Shown here: piece by piece, positions 55,277 through 63,999 of the stretch | Position numbering within the stretch: the stretch's first letter is position 1 | Layout: each line of letters opens with the position of its first letter | From: Parapontixanthobacter aurantiacus | GTDB lineage: Bacteria; Pseudomonadota; Alphaproteobacteria; Sphingomonadales; Sphingomonadaceae | Assembly: GCF_009827635.1 (NCBI RefSeq) | Contig: NZ_WTYW01000003.1 | Location: 124,001-188,000 of the forward strand | Length of the DNA: 64,000 nt | Direction: 5' to 3' | Made by a program: the position numbers and the translations under genes | The notes under the pieces: model-generated | Seen by the model: only the letters and a program-made list of their open reading frames with translations | The model's database searches: none | What the model was told of the DNA's origin: nothing

Positions 55277-56477
55277 CCTCGATCTCAACGACCTGCGCAA
55301 TGAGTTGGCGGATTTTGCCCAGCCCGAAAAGAAGGTTCAGCGTTCAGCCAAGGAAGAGCGAGTCATCGCGGGTTTCGAGGAGATCCAGCGTTTCGTCGAT
55401 CAGAACGGCCGCGCACCGCAGCATGGCGAGCAGCGGGATATTTTCGAGCGGCTCTACGCGGTCCGCCTGGATCGCCTGCGCGGCCTGTGCGAATATCACG
55501 ACCTCCTGACGCCCCTCGATCATCAGGGTCTTTTGGCGGCAGCAGAACCCACCCCATCGGCTCCAGCAGAAGACATGGACGATGATGAACTGCTTGCCGA
55601 ACTCGATGGCGCGGCGGGCAGCTCCGATATCACACAGCTACGCCATGTCCGCTCCGCGACAGAAAAACGCGCCGCCGAGGAGATTGCCAACCGCGAACGG
55701 TGCGAAGACTTCGACCAGTTCAAGCCGCTATTCGATGCTGTGCAGGCCGATCTTGATTCCGGGACCAGAACCACGCGCCCCTTCGTCAAGGATTCCGGGT
55801 TCCTGAAGGCAGATATCGGCCAGGGGCAGTTCTTCATCCTCGGCGGCCAGATTGCCTATGTCGCCAACGTCGGTGAGCCTATCAAAGCTCCCAATGGTGA
55901 GGCCGATGCGCGGTTGCGTGTGATCTATTCCAACGAGACCGAGAGCGACCTGCTACTTCGTTCACTGCAGCGGGCACTTTACAAGGACGAAGCTGGTCGC
56001 CGCATCACCGAACCAACTGCCGGCCCGCTTTTCGCCAGCGAAAACGACGAGGAGGATTTAGCCAGCGGGACAATCTACGTTCTGCGGAGCAAATCAGACG
56101 ACCCTCGCGTCGCACAGCATCGGAACGTGCTTCACAAGATTGGGGTGACTGGTGGCCAGGTCGATAAGCGGATCGCCAATGCAAAGCTGGATCCGACATT
56201 CCTGATGGCCGATGTCGAAATCATCGCCACCTATGAGCTGTTCAACATCAACCGCTCAAAGCTGGAAAAGCTGATCCACCGACTGTTCGGTCGAGCCAGG
56301 CTGAACATCGAGATTCAGGATCGCTTCGGCCATCAGGTCACCCCGCGCGAATGGTTTCTTGTCCCGCTCTTCGTCATCGATGAGGCCGTAGAGAAGATCA
56401 AAGACGGCTCGATCACTCAATTTTCCTACGATCCGGATGCGGCAAAACTAGTAGGCAGACCAATGGGTTCGAGCTAA
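55269..56477 (+). CDS. GIY-YIG (T5orf172-like) nuclease family protein
   Basis: 402 aa from ATG at 55269, overlapping the helicase stop by 8 bp. The first 260 residues are acidic and helical (LRNELADFAQPEKKVQRSAK; DMDDDELLAELDGAAGSSD). Residues about 270-380 form the GIY-YIG-like domain: SGTIYVLRSKSDDP, LHKIGVTGGQVDKRIANAKL with the Arg, RSKLEKLIHRLFGRA with the Glu. It is the best candidate for the cleaving subunit working with the helicase and methyltransferase. Confidence 0.82.
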   Translation: MSDLDLNDLRNELADFAQPEKKVQRSAKEERVIAGFEEIQRFVDQNGRAPQHGEQRDIFERLYAVRLDRLRGLCEYHDLLTPLDHQGLLAAAEPTPSAPAEDMDDDELLAELDGAAGSSDITQLRHVRSATEKRAAEEIANRERCEDFDQFKPLFDAVQADLDSGTRTTRPFVKDSGFLKADIGQGQFFILGGQIAYVANVGEPIKAPNGEADARLRVIYSNETESDLLLRSLQRALYKDEAGRRITEPTAGPLFASENDEEDLASGTIYVLRSKSDDPRVAQHRNVLHKIGVTGGQVDKRIANAKLDPTFLMADVEIIATYELFNINRSKLEKLIHRLFGRARLNIEIQDRFGHQVTPREWFLVPLFVIDEAVEKIKDGSITQFSYDPDAAKLVGRPMGSS

Positions 56478-56597
56478 CCTCGATACACTGGATTGGCGTA
56501 AGGCCCCACATCGAAGCTAATGGTGGGATCTAGCATAATTCGGCGCGCCAGCTTCCGATCGAACTTAACGACTAGGCGATCGTTGGCTCATGCCAGA

Positions 56598-56969
56598 TCA
56601 ACTACCCTGCACCTCATCGATCGCCGATAGTACGTCCACGAGTTGAGCGCGAAGGCTCGAAAGGCCAACTGCAAGCATAAGATCGCGCCGATCCGCCAGT
56701 TCAAGCACGGTCCGCAAAATCTGGTCGGAATGCCTCATCAGGATGACAAGATTGTCCGCGCTTGGGCTGTTCTTTCCATCGAACCAGTTTCGCACCGCCC
56801 GCTCGTTGGAGTTGGTCAGCTTCGCGACGGTTTTGACCGACGATGGCAGCTCACCAAATTCCTGTTTGAGCGCAAGTGCAAGCGCCCCGCTCAATGCCGA
56901 TGGCGACAATTCCGGAAAAGTCTTTCCTGATTTCGACTGAAGACTTCGGTCCTTCTTCGTGAACGACAT
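56598..56969 (-). CDS. Hypothetical DNA-binding protein divergent from recombinase
   Basis: 123 aa. ELPSSVKTVAKLTNSNERAV followed by RNWFDGKNSPSADNLVILMR has the shape of a helix-turn-helix. Divergent from the serine recombinase gene across 74 bp, so it probably controls it. I cannot name the family. Confidence 0.55.
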   Translation of the reverse strand: MSFTKKDRSLQSKSGKTFPELSPSALSGALALALKQEFGELPSSVKTVAKLTNSNERAVRNWFDGKNSPSADNLVILMRHSDQILRTVLELADRRDLMLAVGLSSLRAQLVDVLSAIDEVQGS

Positions 56970-57043
56970 ACCACTGAACTCCCAATAGATATTCGAGGGA
57001 ATCGAAGGGTGTCATTCCGTGAGAAAATGAAAGTATCTGGCAG

Positions 57044-58612
57044 ATGCAGGCGGCCGAAGAAGGACAAGACAAAGACCACGAAGGATCGCTAGTTCGAGCC
57101 GCGCAATATGTGCGCATGTCGACCGAGCATCAGAAATACTCGACCGAGAACCAGGCAGAGATCATTGCGCAATATGCCGCGCGGCGCGGCTTTGAGATCG
57201 TCAAGACCTATGAGGATTCCGGCAAAAGCGGGCTGAAGCTCGAAGGGCGTTTGGCGCTGCAGCAACTGATCGAGGATGTCCGATGCGGGGCAGCCGATTT
57301 CGAGGCTGTGCTCGTTTATGATGTGAGCCGCTGGGGCCGGTTTCAGGACGCCGACGAAAGCGCCTATTATGAGTTCATCTGCCGTGAGGGCGGGATTACA
57401 GTTCACTATTGCGCGGAACAGTTCGAGAATGACGGAAGCCTTAGTGCTACCATCATCAAGAGCATGAAGCGCGCGATGGCCGGCGAATACAGCCGGGAGC
57501 TGTCCGCCAAGGTCTTTACCGGACAATGCCGGTTAATACGGCTTGGCTATCGACAGGGTGGCCCGGCCGGCTTCGGCCTCAGACGCGTACTGGTCGACGA
57601 GCATGGCCGGGTGAAGGCCGAACTCGCTCGCGGCGAGCACAAGAGCCTGCAGACCGACCGGGTGATTCTTCAACCCGGACCGCCGGAGGAGGTCGAGACG
57701 GTGCGTCGTCTATACCGCATGTTCGTCGTGCAGCAGCGTAGTGAAAGCGAGATCGCCGATGTACTCAACGCCGAGGGACTCCGGACCGACCTTGGGAGAG
57801 AATGGACACGCGGGACCGTCCACCAGATCCTGACCAACGAGAAATACATCGGCAACAATGTCTACAACCGTATTTCCTACAAGCTGAAAGCAAAGCGTGT
57901 CGCCAATCCGCCCGACATGTGGGTGCGGCAGGATGGCGCTTTCGAGCCGATCGTCGAGCAGGATTTCTTCGACGCAGCCCAACGCATCATTCAGGAGCGC
58001 TCGCGCCGGTTCACCGATCAGGAATTGCTCGACCGCCTGTCACAATTGTTTGCCGACAAGGGGTGGCTGTCGGGCGTGGTTATCGACGAGATGGAGGACA
58101 TGCCGTCGAGCTCGACATTCCGGCATCGCTTTGGAAGCCTGACCCGCGCCTATGAACTCGTCGGCTACACACCATCGCGCGATTACAGCTACATCGAGAT
58201 CAATCGAGCGCTGCGTGCCATGCACCCCGAAATTGTCGCGTCGGTGATCGGTGAGATCGAGAAGCAGGGCGGCATTGTCGACCACGATCCCGTATCGGAT
58301 CTCCTGCGGATCAACGAGGAGTTCACCGTCGCACTCGTTATCGCCCGCTGCCACGTCTCACCGTCAGGCGGTATGCGCTGGCAGGTTCGTTTCGATAGCG
58401 GTCTTCGTCCCGATCTTACTATCGCCATCCGGATGGAGGACGACAACCAGACGGTGCGCGATTATTATCTATTCCCGTGGCTGGACCTCAACCGAACCCC
58501 GAAGCTACGCCTCGCGCCCGACAATGGCATCCTTCTCGATGCTTTCCGCTACGATAGCCTCGACGCTTTCGTCGAACTGACTCGTCGCACATCGCTGAGG
58601 AAGGCGGCATGA
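57044..58612 (+). CDS. Large serine recombinase
   Basis: 522 aa. N-terminal resolvase domain with catalytic Ser in VRMSTEHQKYS and EDSGKSGLKLEGRLALQQLI, VLVYDVSRWGRFQDADESAY; recombinase domain (RRLYRMFVVQQRSESEIADV, TRGTVHQILTNEKYIGNNVY). The C-terminus of about 200 residues lacks the zinc ribbon Cys pattern of many large serine integrases. ATGA overlap with the first ParB-like gene. The three genes 57044-60392 are a recurring trio in alphaproteobacteria. Confidence 0.9.
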   Translation: MQAAEEGQDKDHEGSLVRAAQYVRMSTEHQKYSTENQAEIIAQYAARRGFEIVKTYEDSGKSGLKLEGRLALQQLIEDVRCGAADFEAVLVYDVSRWGRFQDADESAYYEFICREGGITVHYCAEQFENDGSLSATIIKSMKRAMAGEYSRELSAKVFTGQCRLIRLGYRQGGPAGFGLRRVLVDEHGRVKAELARGEHKSLQTDRVILQPGPPEEVETVRRLYRMFVVQQRSESEIADVLNAEGLRTDLGREWTRGTVHQILTNEKYIGNNVYNRISYKLKAKRVANPPDMWVRQDGAFEPIVEQDFFDAAQRIIQERSRRFTDQELLDRLSQLFADKGWLSGVVIDEMEDMPSSSTFRHRFGSLTRAYELVGYTPSRDYSYIEINRALRAMHPEIVASVIGEIEKQGGIVDHDPVSDLLRINEEFTVALVIARCHVSPSGGMRWQVRFDSGLRPDLTIAIRMEDDNQTVRDYYLFPWLDLNRTPKLRLAPDNGILLDAFRYDSLDAFVELTRRTSLRKAA

Positions 58613-59493
58613 GCGACGCAAGCACCGAAATTCGTCAAGTTCCGATCGACCTCATCACCGTGCTCAATCCACGTGTGCGCAACAAGCGCGTGTTTCAGGA
58701 ACTGGTCGACTCCATCGCCTCTCTTGGCCTCAAGAAGCCAATCACCGTCAGCCAGCGACCCGGAAAGAACCGCTACGATCTGGTCTGTGGTCAAGGCAGG
58801 CTCGAAGCATTCATCGCCCTCGGCGCCTCGGAAATCCCGGCCATGATCGTCGAAGCGAGCGAAGAGGATTGCTTTGTCATGAGCTTGGTCGAGAATTTGG
58901 CACGGCGCCAGCACAGCCCGCTCGAACTGGTCCACGGGATCGGAGAGCTGTCTCAGCGCGGCTATTCGCACGCAGAAATTGCCAAGAAAGTCGGGTTCTC
59001 GGTCGACTATGTCGCTGCCATCTGTGTTCTGCTCGAGCAAGGTGAAGAAAAACTGATCAACGCGGTCGAGCGCGGCACCATTCCGCATTCGATCGCGATG
59101 GAGATCGCGAGAGCCAAGGAAGGCGAGGTCCAGAAGGCGCTCGCCGAAGCCTACGAGCAGAACAAGTTGCCTGGAAATCAGGTCCTCGCGATCCGGCAGA
59201 TCATCGAGCAGCGTAAGGTGAGCGGCAAGCAGGTCCATCGCGGCTCGGGCAAGGATGTGCGAACGCGGCGGGTCAGTTCGGAAACCCTGATCCGCTCCTA
59301 CCAGCGCGAAACCGAACGCCAGAAGCTCCTGATCAAGCGCGCTTTGCTGGCACGCAGCCGCCTGCTGTTCGTGTCCAATGCTCTTCGCCGCCTGCTTGCG
59401 GATGAGCACTTCGTGACCCTGATGCGAGCAGAAGGCATCACCTCGTTGCCCGAAGCACTGGCCGAGCGTGTTGGTACAGGGATTTCCCCATGA
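58609..59493 (+). CDS. ParB/RepB-like partition protein (first copy)
   Basis: 294 aa. ParB N-terminal fold (LITVLNPRVRNKRVFQELVD, RYDLVCGQGRLEAFIALGA, MSLVENLARRQHSPLELVHG) and helix-turn-helix (YSHAEIAKKVGFSVDYVAAI), followed by a RepB-type C-terminal domain. Coupled on both sides through ATGA overlaps. No ParA is present in the window. Role could be DNA-binding for the recombinase rather than partition. Confidence 0.85.
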   Translation: MSDASTEIRQVPIDLITVLNPRVRNKRVFQELVDSIASLGLKKPITVSQRPGKNRYDLVCGQGRLEAFIALGASEIPAMIVEASEEDCFVMSLVENLARRQHSPLELVHGIGELSQRGYSHAEIAKKVGFSVDYVAAICVLLEQGEEKLINAVERGTIPHSIAMEIARAKEGEVQKALAEAYEQNKLPGNQVLAIRQIIEQRKVSGKQVHRGSGKDVRTRRVSSETLIRSYQRETERQKLLIKRALLARSRLLFVSNALRRLLADEHFVTLMRAEGITSLPEALAERVGTGISP

Positions 59494-60392
59494 CCAAGCC
59501 GATCAAGATCGCATTCGATCAGGATGTGATCACCCTTCCGATCGAGAAGCTGTTGCCAACAAAGGCGCTGCCGAAGACACTTCAGCAGAGCGTCAAATAC
59601 AGCCGTATTTCCGCTTCGATCAGCGAAGTCGGTATCATCGAGCCGTTATCGGTCGCGCGTCAGAAGGGTGGAGCCTATCTCCTTCTCGACGGACACGTGC
59701 GGCTCGCGGCCTTGCGCGAACAGGGGATTAGCGAGGTGCCCTGCATCATCGCGCATGACGACGAATCCTTCACCTATAACAAGCGGGTCAATCGGCTTGC
59801 GGTGATCCAGGAGCATTACATGATCGTCCGCGCGCTCGATCGCGGTGTTTCAGAGGAGAAGCTCGCGCGCGCACTCAATGTCGACATCAAGGTGATCCGC
59901 AACCGGCGCCATCTCTTGCGAGGCATAAGCGACGACGTCGCCGAGTTGCTGAAGGACAAGCAGGTTGGCCACGTCGCTTTCCAGAAGCTGCGCAAGATGA
60001 AACCACTCCGCCAGCTTGAAGTGGCGGAGCTGATGGTCTCTGCGAACAACTTCACCTCCTCCTATGCGAAGGCCCTGCTCGCAACGACCAAACCGGAAGA
60101 CCTCCTCAATCCTGACGAACAGCGCAAGGCGACGGGCCTATCGACCGAACAGATGGAGCGATTGGAGCGGGAAATGTCCGAGCTCAGTACCGACTATAAG
60201 GAACTGGAGATGTCCTACGGCGACGACATGCTCGTGCTGGTCGTGGCATCGGGGTTCCTCGAACGCCTGCTTGGCAAGCGCGAGATCGAGCGGTTTCTCG
60301 AAACTCGCCACCCCGAAATCTTGGAGAATTTCAGGTCAGTTGTTCAGGCAACTTCGCTTGACCAATCGACAGCGACTGGCCGTGCGACCTAG
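59490..60392 (+). CDS. ParB/RepB-like protein (second copy)
   Basis: 300 aa. ParB N-terminal-like segments (LPIEKLLPTKALPKTLQQSV, ISEVGIIEPLSVARQKGGAY, LLLDGHVRLAALREQGISEV), with a divergent box in place of ENxxR (VNRLAVIQEHYMIVRALDRG), helix-turn-helix (VSEEKLARALNVDIKVIRNR) and RepB-like C-terminus. Divergent from its neighbour, so the two may act as a heterodimer. Confidence 0.85.
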   Translation: MTKPIKIAFDQDVITLPIEKLLPTKALPKTLQQSVKYSRISASISEVGIIEPLSVARQKGGAYLLLDGHVRLAALREQGISEVPCIIAHDDESFTYNKRVNRLAVIQEHYMIVRALDRGVSEEKLARALNVDIKVIRNRRHLLRGISDDVAELLKDKQVGHVAFQKLRKMKPLRQLEVAELMVSANNFTSSYAKALLATTKPEDLLNPDEQRKATGLSTEQMERLEREMSELSTDYKELEMSYGDDMLVLVVASGFLERLLGKREIERFLETRHPEILENFRSVVQATSLDQSTATGRAT

Positions 60393-60503
60393 CACGATGG
60401 GGACCCGGACCCGACAAGCGCGGGGACCGCAGGAGACGCCGCACTGTGGGGCGGATCGAGCGCGGCGTTGGGAATGGCGGCGAACCCGCAGGAAGCCCAC
60501 CAC

Positions 60504-60558
60504 AAGTCCGATAGGACTTGGCGGAAAGGTGTGCCGGACTTGCTCGGGTCCGGCACAC
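60504..60558. other. Two adjacent hairpins downstream of the ParB-like genes
   Basis: AAGTCC/GGACTT arms within 60504-60519 and a perfect 11-bp stem, GTGTGCCGGAC (60529-60539) with GTCCGGCACAC (60548-60558), loop 8. No T-run follows, so they may be a terminator-like or protein-binding site. The rest of 60393-60660 shows nothing. Confidence 0.35.
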
Positions 60559-60660
60559 ATGGTGCGGAGTATTCTAATCAGATCATATTTCAGCTTCCGA
60601 TCCGATTGCAGCAATCGCCGCCGTTATAGAAGGAAGCCTGAGACGATCGGACTGCCAAGG

Positions 60661-61194
60661 TTAGTCTGAGCCTCTTCTTTCGCGGAATGCGTCAAGCATC
60701 GGGGGCCGATGGAGGCACTCATCAAAGCGGAACGGTCGAGTTTGTAAGGGGGAAACGCTTCTAGCATCCTCATGCGCCGGGTTCAGGAGAACGACATCTG
60801 CTTCGGGGAGAACTTTGGATCGAACTGCCAATAGCAGTGAGTTGCGATTGACGATCCAATCATCAACAAGCGTCTTAATCTCACCCTCGGCCAAACCATC
60901 GGGCGCGCGCTCCGGTCTTGAGTCAATATTCGTCCAACCAAGAGTGAGATCGTTCGGTGCTTCGTCGAGGCGATCAAGCCAATACCTAAGAGCGATCAAG
61001 ACCGCAGCCCCGGCTTCACTGGCAAGGCTGACTACTGGCAGACCCGGAGAAGAGTATCGCCCGCCCGACAGCTCGGCACCTTTTCCATCCAACGTCTGAT
61101 GACCTAATCGTGTTAGCCGCCACAACCTCATGTCCGCCAATATGACGTTTCCATTCGAAAGCTGCCAGTCTGCATTCAACCCACTCTCAGACAT
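60661..61194 (-). CDS. RES domain toxin-like protein
   Basis: 177 aa. RES-family pattern: MRLWRLTRLGHQTLDGKGAE, SGGRYSSPGLPVVSLASEAG, and near the end VVLLNPAHEDARSVSPLQTR, PFRFDECLH. RES toxins degrade NAD+ and normally pair with an Xre/DUF2384 antitoxin. None is seen on either side here. The usual Tyr in PVVYxA is replaced by Ser, which may impair activity. Confidence 0.7.
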   Translation of the reverse strand: MSESGLNADWQLSNGNVILADMRLWRLTRLGHQTLDGKGAELSGGRYSSPGLPVVSLASEAGAAVLIALRYWLDRLDEAPNDLTLGWTNIDSRPERAPDGLAEGEIKTLVDDWIVNRNSLLLAVRSKVLPEADVVLLNPAHEDARSVSPLQTRPFRFDECLHRPPMLDAFRERRGSD

Positions 61195-61474
61195 CGCGCT
61201 TCGCGCTCACTCAGACTGGAACCTGTCCGGATACTACCGTCGCATAACAGCCTTCACCTAAACGACGATCTCGGATAATTGGAACACGCCCGTCGGTCAG
61301 TCCCGCGGGTGAGGCTTAGTAACCTCGCAATCTTGCGACCGGTCGAACCAGTTTCGGCCGGGTGGCTGTCGCGCATGTCCAAGGTTCTGCCCAAAGGCGG
61401 CAGCGCCTGTGCGCAAGTCCAGGTTACTAACACCCGGCTCGGGTCCGCCTCTCAGTTAATTTGGAGGCGCCAAA

Positions 61475-61924
61475 GTGAAGACCGCACGAAATCTCTGGGC
61501 AACACCGTTTTTCTTGTGGTCCGCGCACACCGCGCTCTTTGCGGCCGACGCGCTACCCGATCCACAAAGTGCCTGCCAAATCATTATCGAGTACGACCCT
61601 GCGTATAAGGAGGCTGTTGAGTCAGCGCTCTCAAACCTCGATCAATACGAGGAATTATGCGCCTTCCTCGAAGCACAGAATTTATACGTCGATCTGCGAG
61701 GTACCAGCGGCATCCTAGAAGACAGAGCTTATGCGTGGGCGCTCGTGACCCTCGCAAATCGCGAGACCAACGCGACTGTAGGCGGACATCAGACGGTGAC
61801 TTTGCTCGGGAGCCCAGCAGATAGCGTCGAAGAACGACGAGTACTTTTCGCCGTCATGGAACGAGCGCTGGAAATCGCCGCCGATGGCCCGGCACGCTTC
61901 GTATCTGAAAGAGATCCGCGCTGA
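61475..61924 (+). CDS. Hypothetical protein (149 aa)
   Basis: GTG start at 61475 with GGAGGC 7 bases upstream. The N-terminus ARNLWATPFFLWSAHTALFA is a possible signal or membrane segment. Acidic helical remainder. No family recognised. TGATG overlap with the YbjQ gene. The 280 bp upstream (61195-61474) contains no supported gene. Confidence 0.55.
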   Translation: MKTARNLWATPFFLWSAHTALFAADALPDPQSACQIIIEYDPAYKEAVESALSNLDQYEELCAFLEAQNLYVDLRGTSGILEDRAYAWALVTLANRETNATVGGHQTVTLLGSPADSVEERRVLFAVMERALEIAADGPARFVSERDPR

Positions 61925-62262
61925 TGGGTATGCGCGATGTTTTTGGCGGAGGCACAAGAGAGCTCGCCATTCCAACCCACATGGTGACTTCGGCCCCATC
62001 ACTTCCCGGTTGGACGATCTCGAAGCACCTGGCGATTGTCGGATCGTCGCGAAACATCAAGGTGGGGCTGCTTGATCCGCGCAAAGACGCAGGACAAGTC
62101 TACGAAGAAGTCATGTTGGAAATGTGCGAGAGTGCGAAAGATCTCGGTGCAAACGCCATTCTGAATGTACGCCTTGCCCCGATGCCGATCGGCGCCGGCT
62201 TCATCGTGTCGTCACTTCTCGTCACTGGCGATGCGGTGATAGCAGTCGAGGTAGATCAATAG
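61924..62262 (+). CDS. YbjQ/UPF0145 family protein
   Basis: 112 aa. VTSAPSLPGWTISKHLAIVG, VYEEVMLEMCESAKDLGANA, ILNVRLAPMPIGAG are the repeating strand/helix pattern of the pentameric YbjQ family. Function unknown; sometimes annotated as heavy-metal-binding. The last 41 bp overlap the convergent GIY-YIG gene. Confidence 0.8.
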   Translation: MGMRDVFGGGTRELAIPTHMVTSAPSLPGWTISKHLAIVGSSRNIKVGLLDPRKDAGQVYEEVMLEMCESAKDLGANAILNVRLAPMPIGAGFIVSSLLVTGDAVIAVEVDQ

Positions 62263-62962
62263 CATTGTGCGATGGCCGTTTCCAGGATGTCTGAGAGCCG
62301 TTCTGCTCCGCAATCGCGATGGTCGGCTCTGATTGGCACCTGCTGCAAGCTGTGATCGTTTCCTTGAGAGATGCCAGTTTTCGCCCCGAGTTCTCGGAAG
62401 CCGCGCAAGCACTCAGCTCCACTACCTTCCGGTAGCATCCAGATGGGCACGACTCCGTTATAGTGATCCCTGCGGCATGGGCTTCAACCATAGTCAGTTT
62501 CCATAGGCGGTTGGCGATGAGCCTTTCATAGTGGAGCTTGTTGATGATGCGCGACTGGCCCGGGAGGCAATTGGACAGAGAGTAGCTCCACTTCAGGAGT
62601 TGTTGCGACCAGCGCAATTCCGCCTCCAGGCTTTGAGCGCGCGTCGAACATCGTTCGAGCACAATGAATCGCGGTAGTTGGTTGGCCAGCATCAAACGAT
62701 AGATTTCTGATCTAGCGGACTGATACTTGTCCTTTTGCGCAAGAGCTCGACGAATATGATCGATCGCTCGACCATGCGGGTTTTTCGTTTCCCCCACGTA
62801 AAAAGGTAGCGCTTGGTATCGGCTTCTCGGATCGGTCTTGGTGGGATCGAGAATAGCGTAGACTACGTATGGGGCTCCATCGGCGGCCTGCGCAAATTGC
62901 GTCGCTACTTCGTTCATCCGGTCCTCAAGATCGTGACCAATTTCGAGCGAATTGTTGCACAT
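62222..62962 (-). CDS. GIY-YIG domain protein
   Basis: 246 aa from ATG at 62962, with AAGGAG 7 bases upstream. GIY-YIG elements: PYVVYAILDPTK, ALPFYVGETKNPHGRAIDHI with the conserved Arg, FIVLERCSTRAQSLEAELRW with Glu. The C-terminal part has Cys pairs (ESCPSGC, TACSRCQSEP) perhaps for zinc. Related proteins are often called DUF or GIY-YIG nuclease; no partner is obvious. Confidence 0.7.
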   Translation of the reverse strand: MCNNSLEIGHDLEDRMNEVATQFAQAADGAPYVVYAILDPTKTDPRSRYQALPFYVGETKNPHGRAIDHIRRALAQKDKYQSARSEIYRLMLANQLPRFIVLERCSTRAQSLEAELRWSQQLLKWSYSLSNCLPGQSRIINKLHYERLIANRLWKLTMVEAHAAGITITESCPSGCYRKVVELSACAASENSGRKLASLKETITACSRCQSEPTIAIAEQNGSQTSWKRPSHNAIDLPRLLSPHRQ

Positions 62963-63101
62963 CGAACTTCTCCTTCGTTCGATGCCGCCCCTCCCCCTCC
63001 TCTTTTTTACCCCGGCCAATTCCCGATTATATGCGCAAACCGATTGTGGTGATTGCCCGAAGGGCTCCTTCTCCATAATCTGTCCACGAAAGGGGCAAGC
63101 G

Positions 63102-63614
63102 ATGCCTGCATCATTCAATCCTGGGTCATTCGACATCGGTCCTTTCGATCTCGAAATCACGCTCACAGAGGCGGCGCTGGATGAGGCGAACCGTCCTACC
63201 CGACGCATATTGGCGAACGCCTGCATCGGTGTAGATCCATTCGATGCCTACTATGCCTCGCTCGAACTCTTTGAAGCGCTACAGGCGGTTCATGAGGAAT
63301 ACGCAGATGCTAAAGCGAAGCTGGCGCGTATCCTGTCGACCCGTTGCGACGATTTCCAGCGCTGCTTGTATTATTCGCTCGCCGGCCGCGGGGTGGTGCA
63401 AATGCTCGCGGATCTGGAGTGGCTGCTCCATATCCTTAGCGGAAGGGCCAAAATCTCAGCCGAGTTGCTTCGGCATGGCGGTAATGTGCAAACCGCTCGC
63501 TCGCCATACATTGGCGATGAGCCTGATGGCCCAATTGCAGCAGCCAACCCCGATTTCGAACTCGGTGCATCGTGGTTTCTCGATCCCGAGTCGGGCGGGA
63601 AACTGAGCGACTAA
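63102..63614 (+). CDS. Hypothetical protein (170 aa)
   Basis: ATG at 63102 with AAAGGGG upstream. Divergent from the GIY-YIG gene. Mostly helical (ACIGVDPFDAYYASLELFEA, YYSLAGRGVVQMLADLEWLL). No family recognised. Confidence 0.55.
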   Translation: MPASFNPGSFDIGPFDLEITLTEAALDEANRPTRRILANACIGVDPFDAYYASLELFEALQAVHEEYADAKAKLARILSTRCDDFQRCLYYSLAGRGVVQMLADLEWLLHILSGRAKISAELLRHGGNVQTARSPYIGDEPDGPIAAANPDFELGASWFLDPESGGKLSD

Positions 63615-63903
63615 TCTTTGAACTGTCAGATCTTTTCGCAGGTCGCGGTACGCTGGAACTGGGCCTTCCTATCGGCAGCTTTGCGCCCTGATCTCGATCA
63701 TTCCGCCGATTGATTCCGTTCGCCTGAAGCAGTCATTCGTTCGAGGACGTATTAGGTCGGCTAGATGCCAATATTCCGGTTGCTTACCCTGCAAGCTAAT
63801 GTCGCTGCTTGTGCGTACAACGCGTCCAGGTTGTGGACTGCTAGACAAATAGCTTTGGCGACCGGCATCACCGCATCGAAAGAAGCGACTACAGATTTTG
63901 AAC
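63615..63903. other. Intergenic stretch near right edge
   Basis: About 290 bp with no supported gene on either strand. Confidence 0.3.
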
Positions 63904-63999
63904 TCAAGTGCGAATTGGCACCTCCAGCACAGGCCGCAGCGGCTCAAGGCGTGCTGCGTAGCGTCGGACGATCTGGTTATAAAGATCGGCGATTGCCTT
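63904..63999 (-). CDS. C-terminal fragment of an unknown gene (start outside window)
   Basis: Reading leftward from the window end, 31 codons end at TGA 63906-63904: ADLYNQIVRRYAARLEPLR followed by PVLEVPIRT. Composition is protein-like, but the part is too short to assign. Confidence 0.35.
   Translation of the reverse strand, partial: KAIADLYNQIVRRYAARLEPLRPVLEVPIRT

Noticed and set aside
63669-63947. 92-codon minus-strand frame near the right edge
   Set aside because: Different frame from the protein-like tail ending at 63904, Cys/Ser-rich, no start signal.
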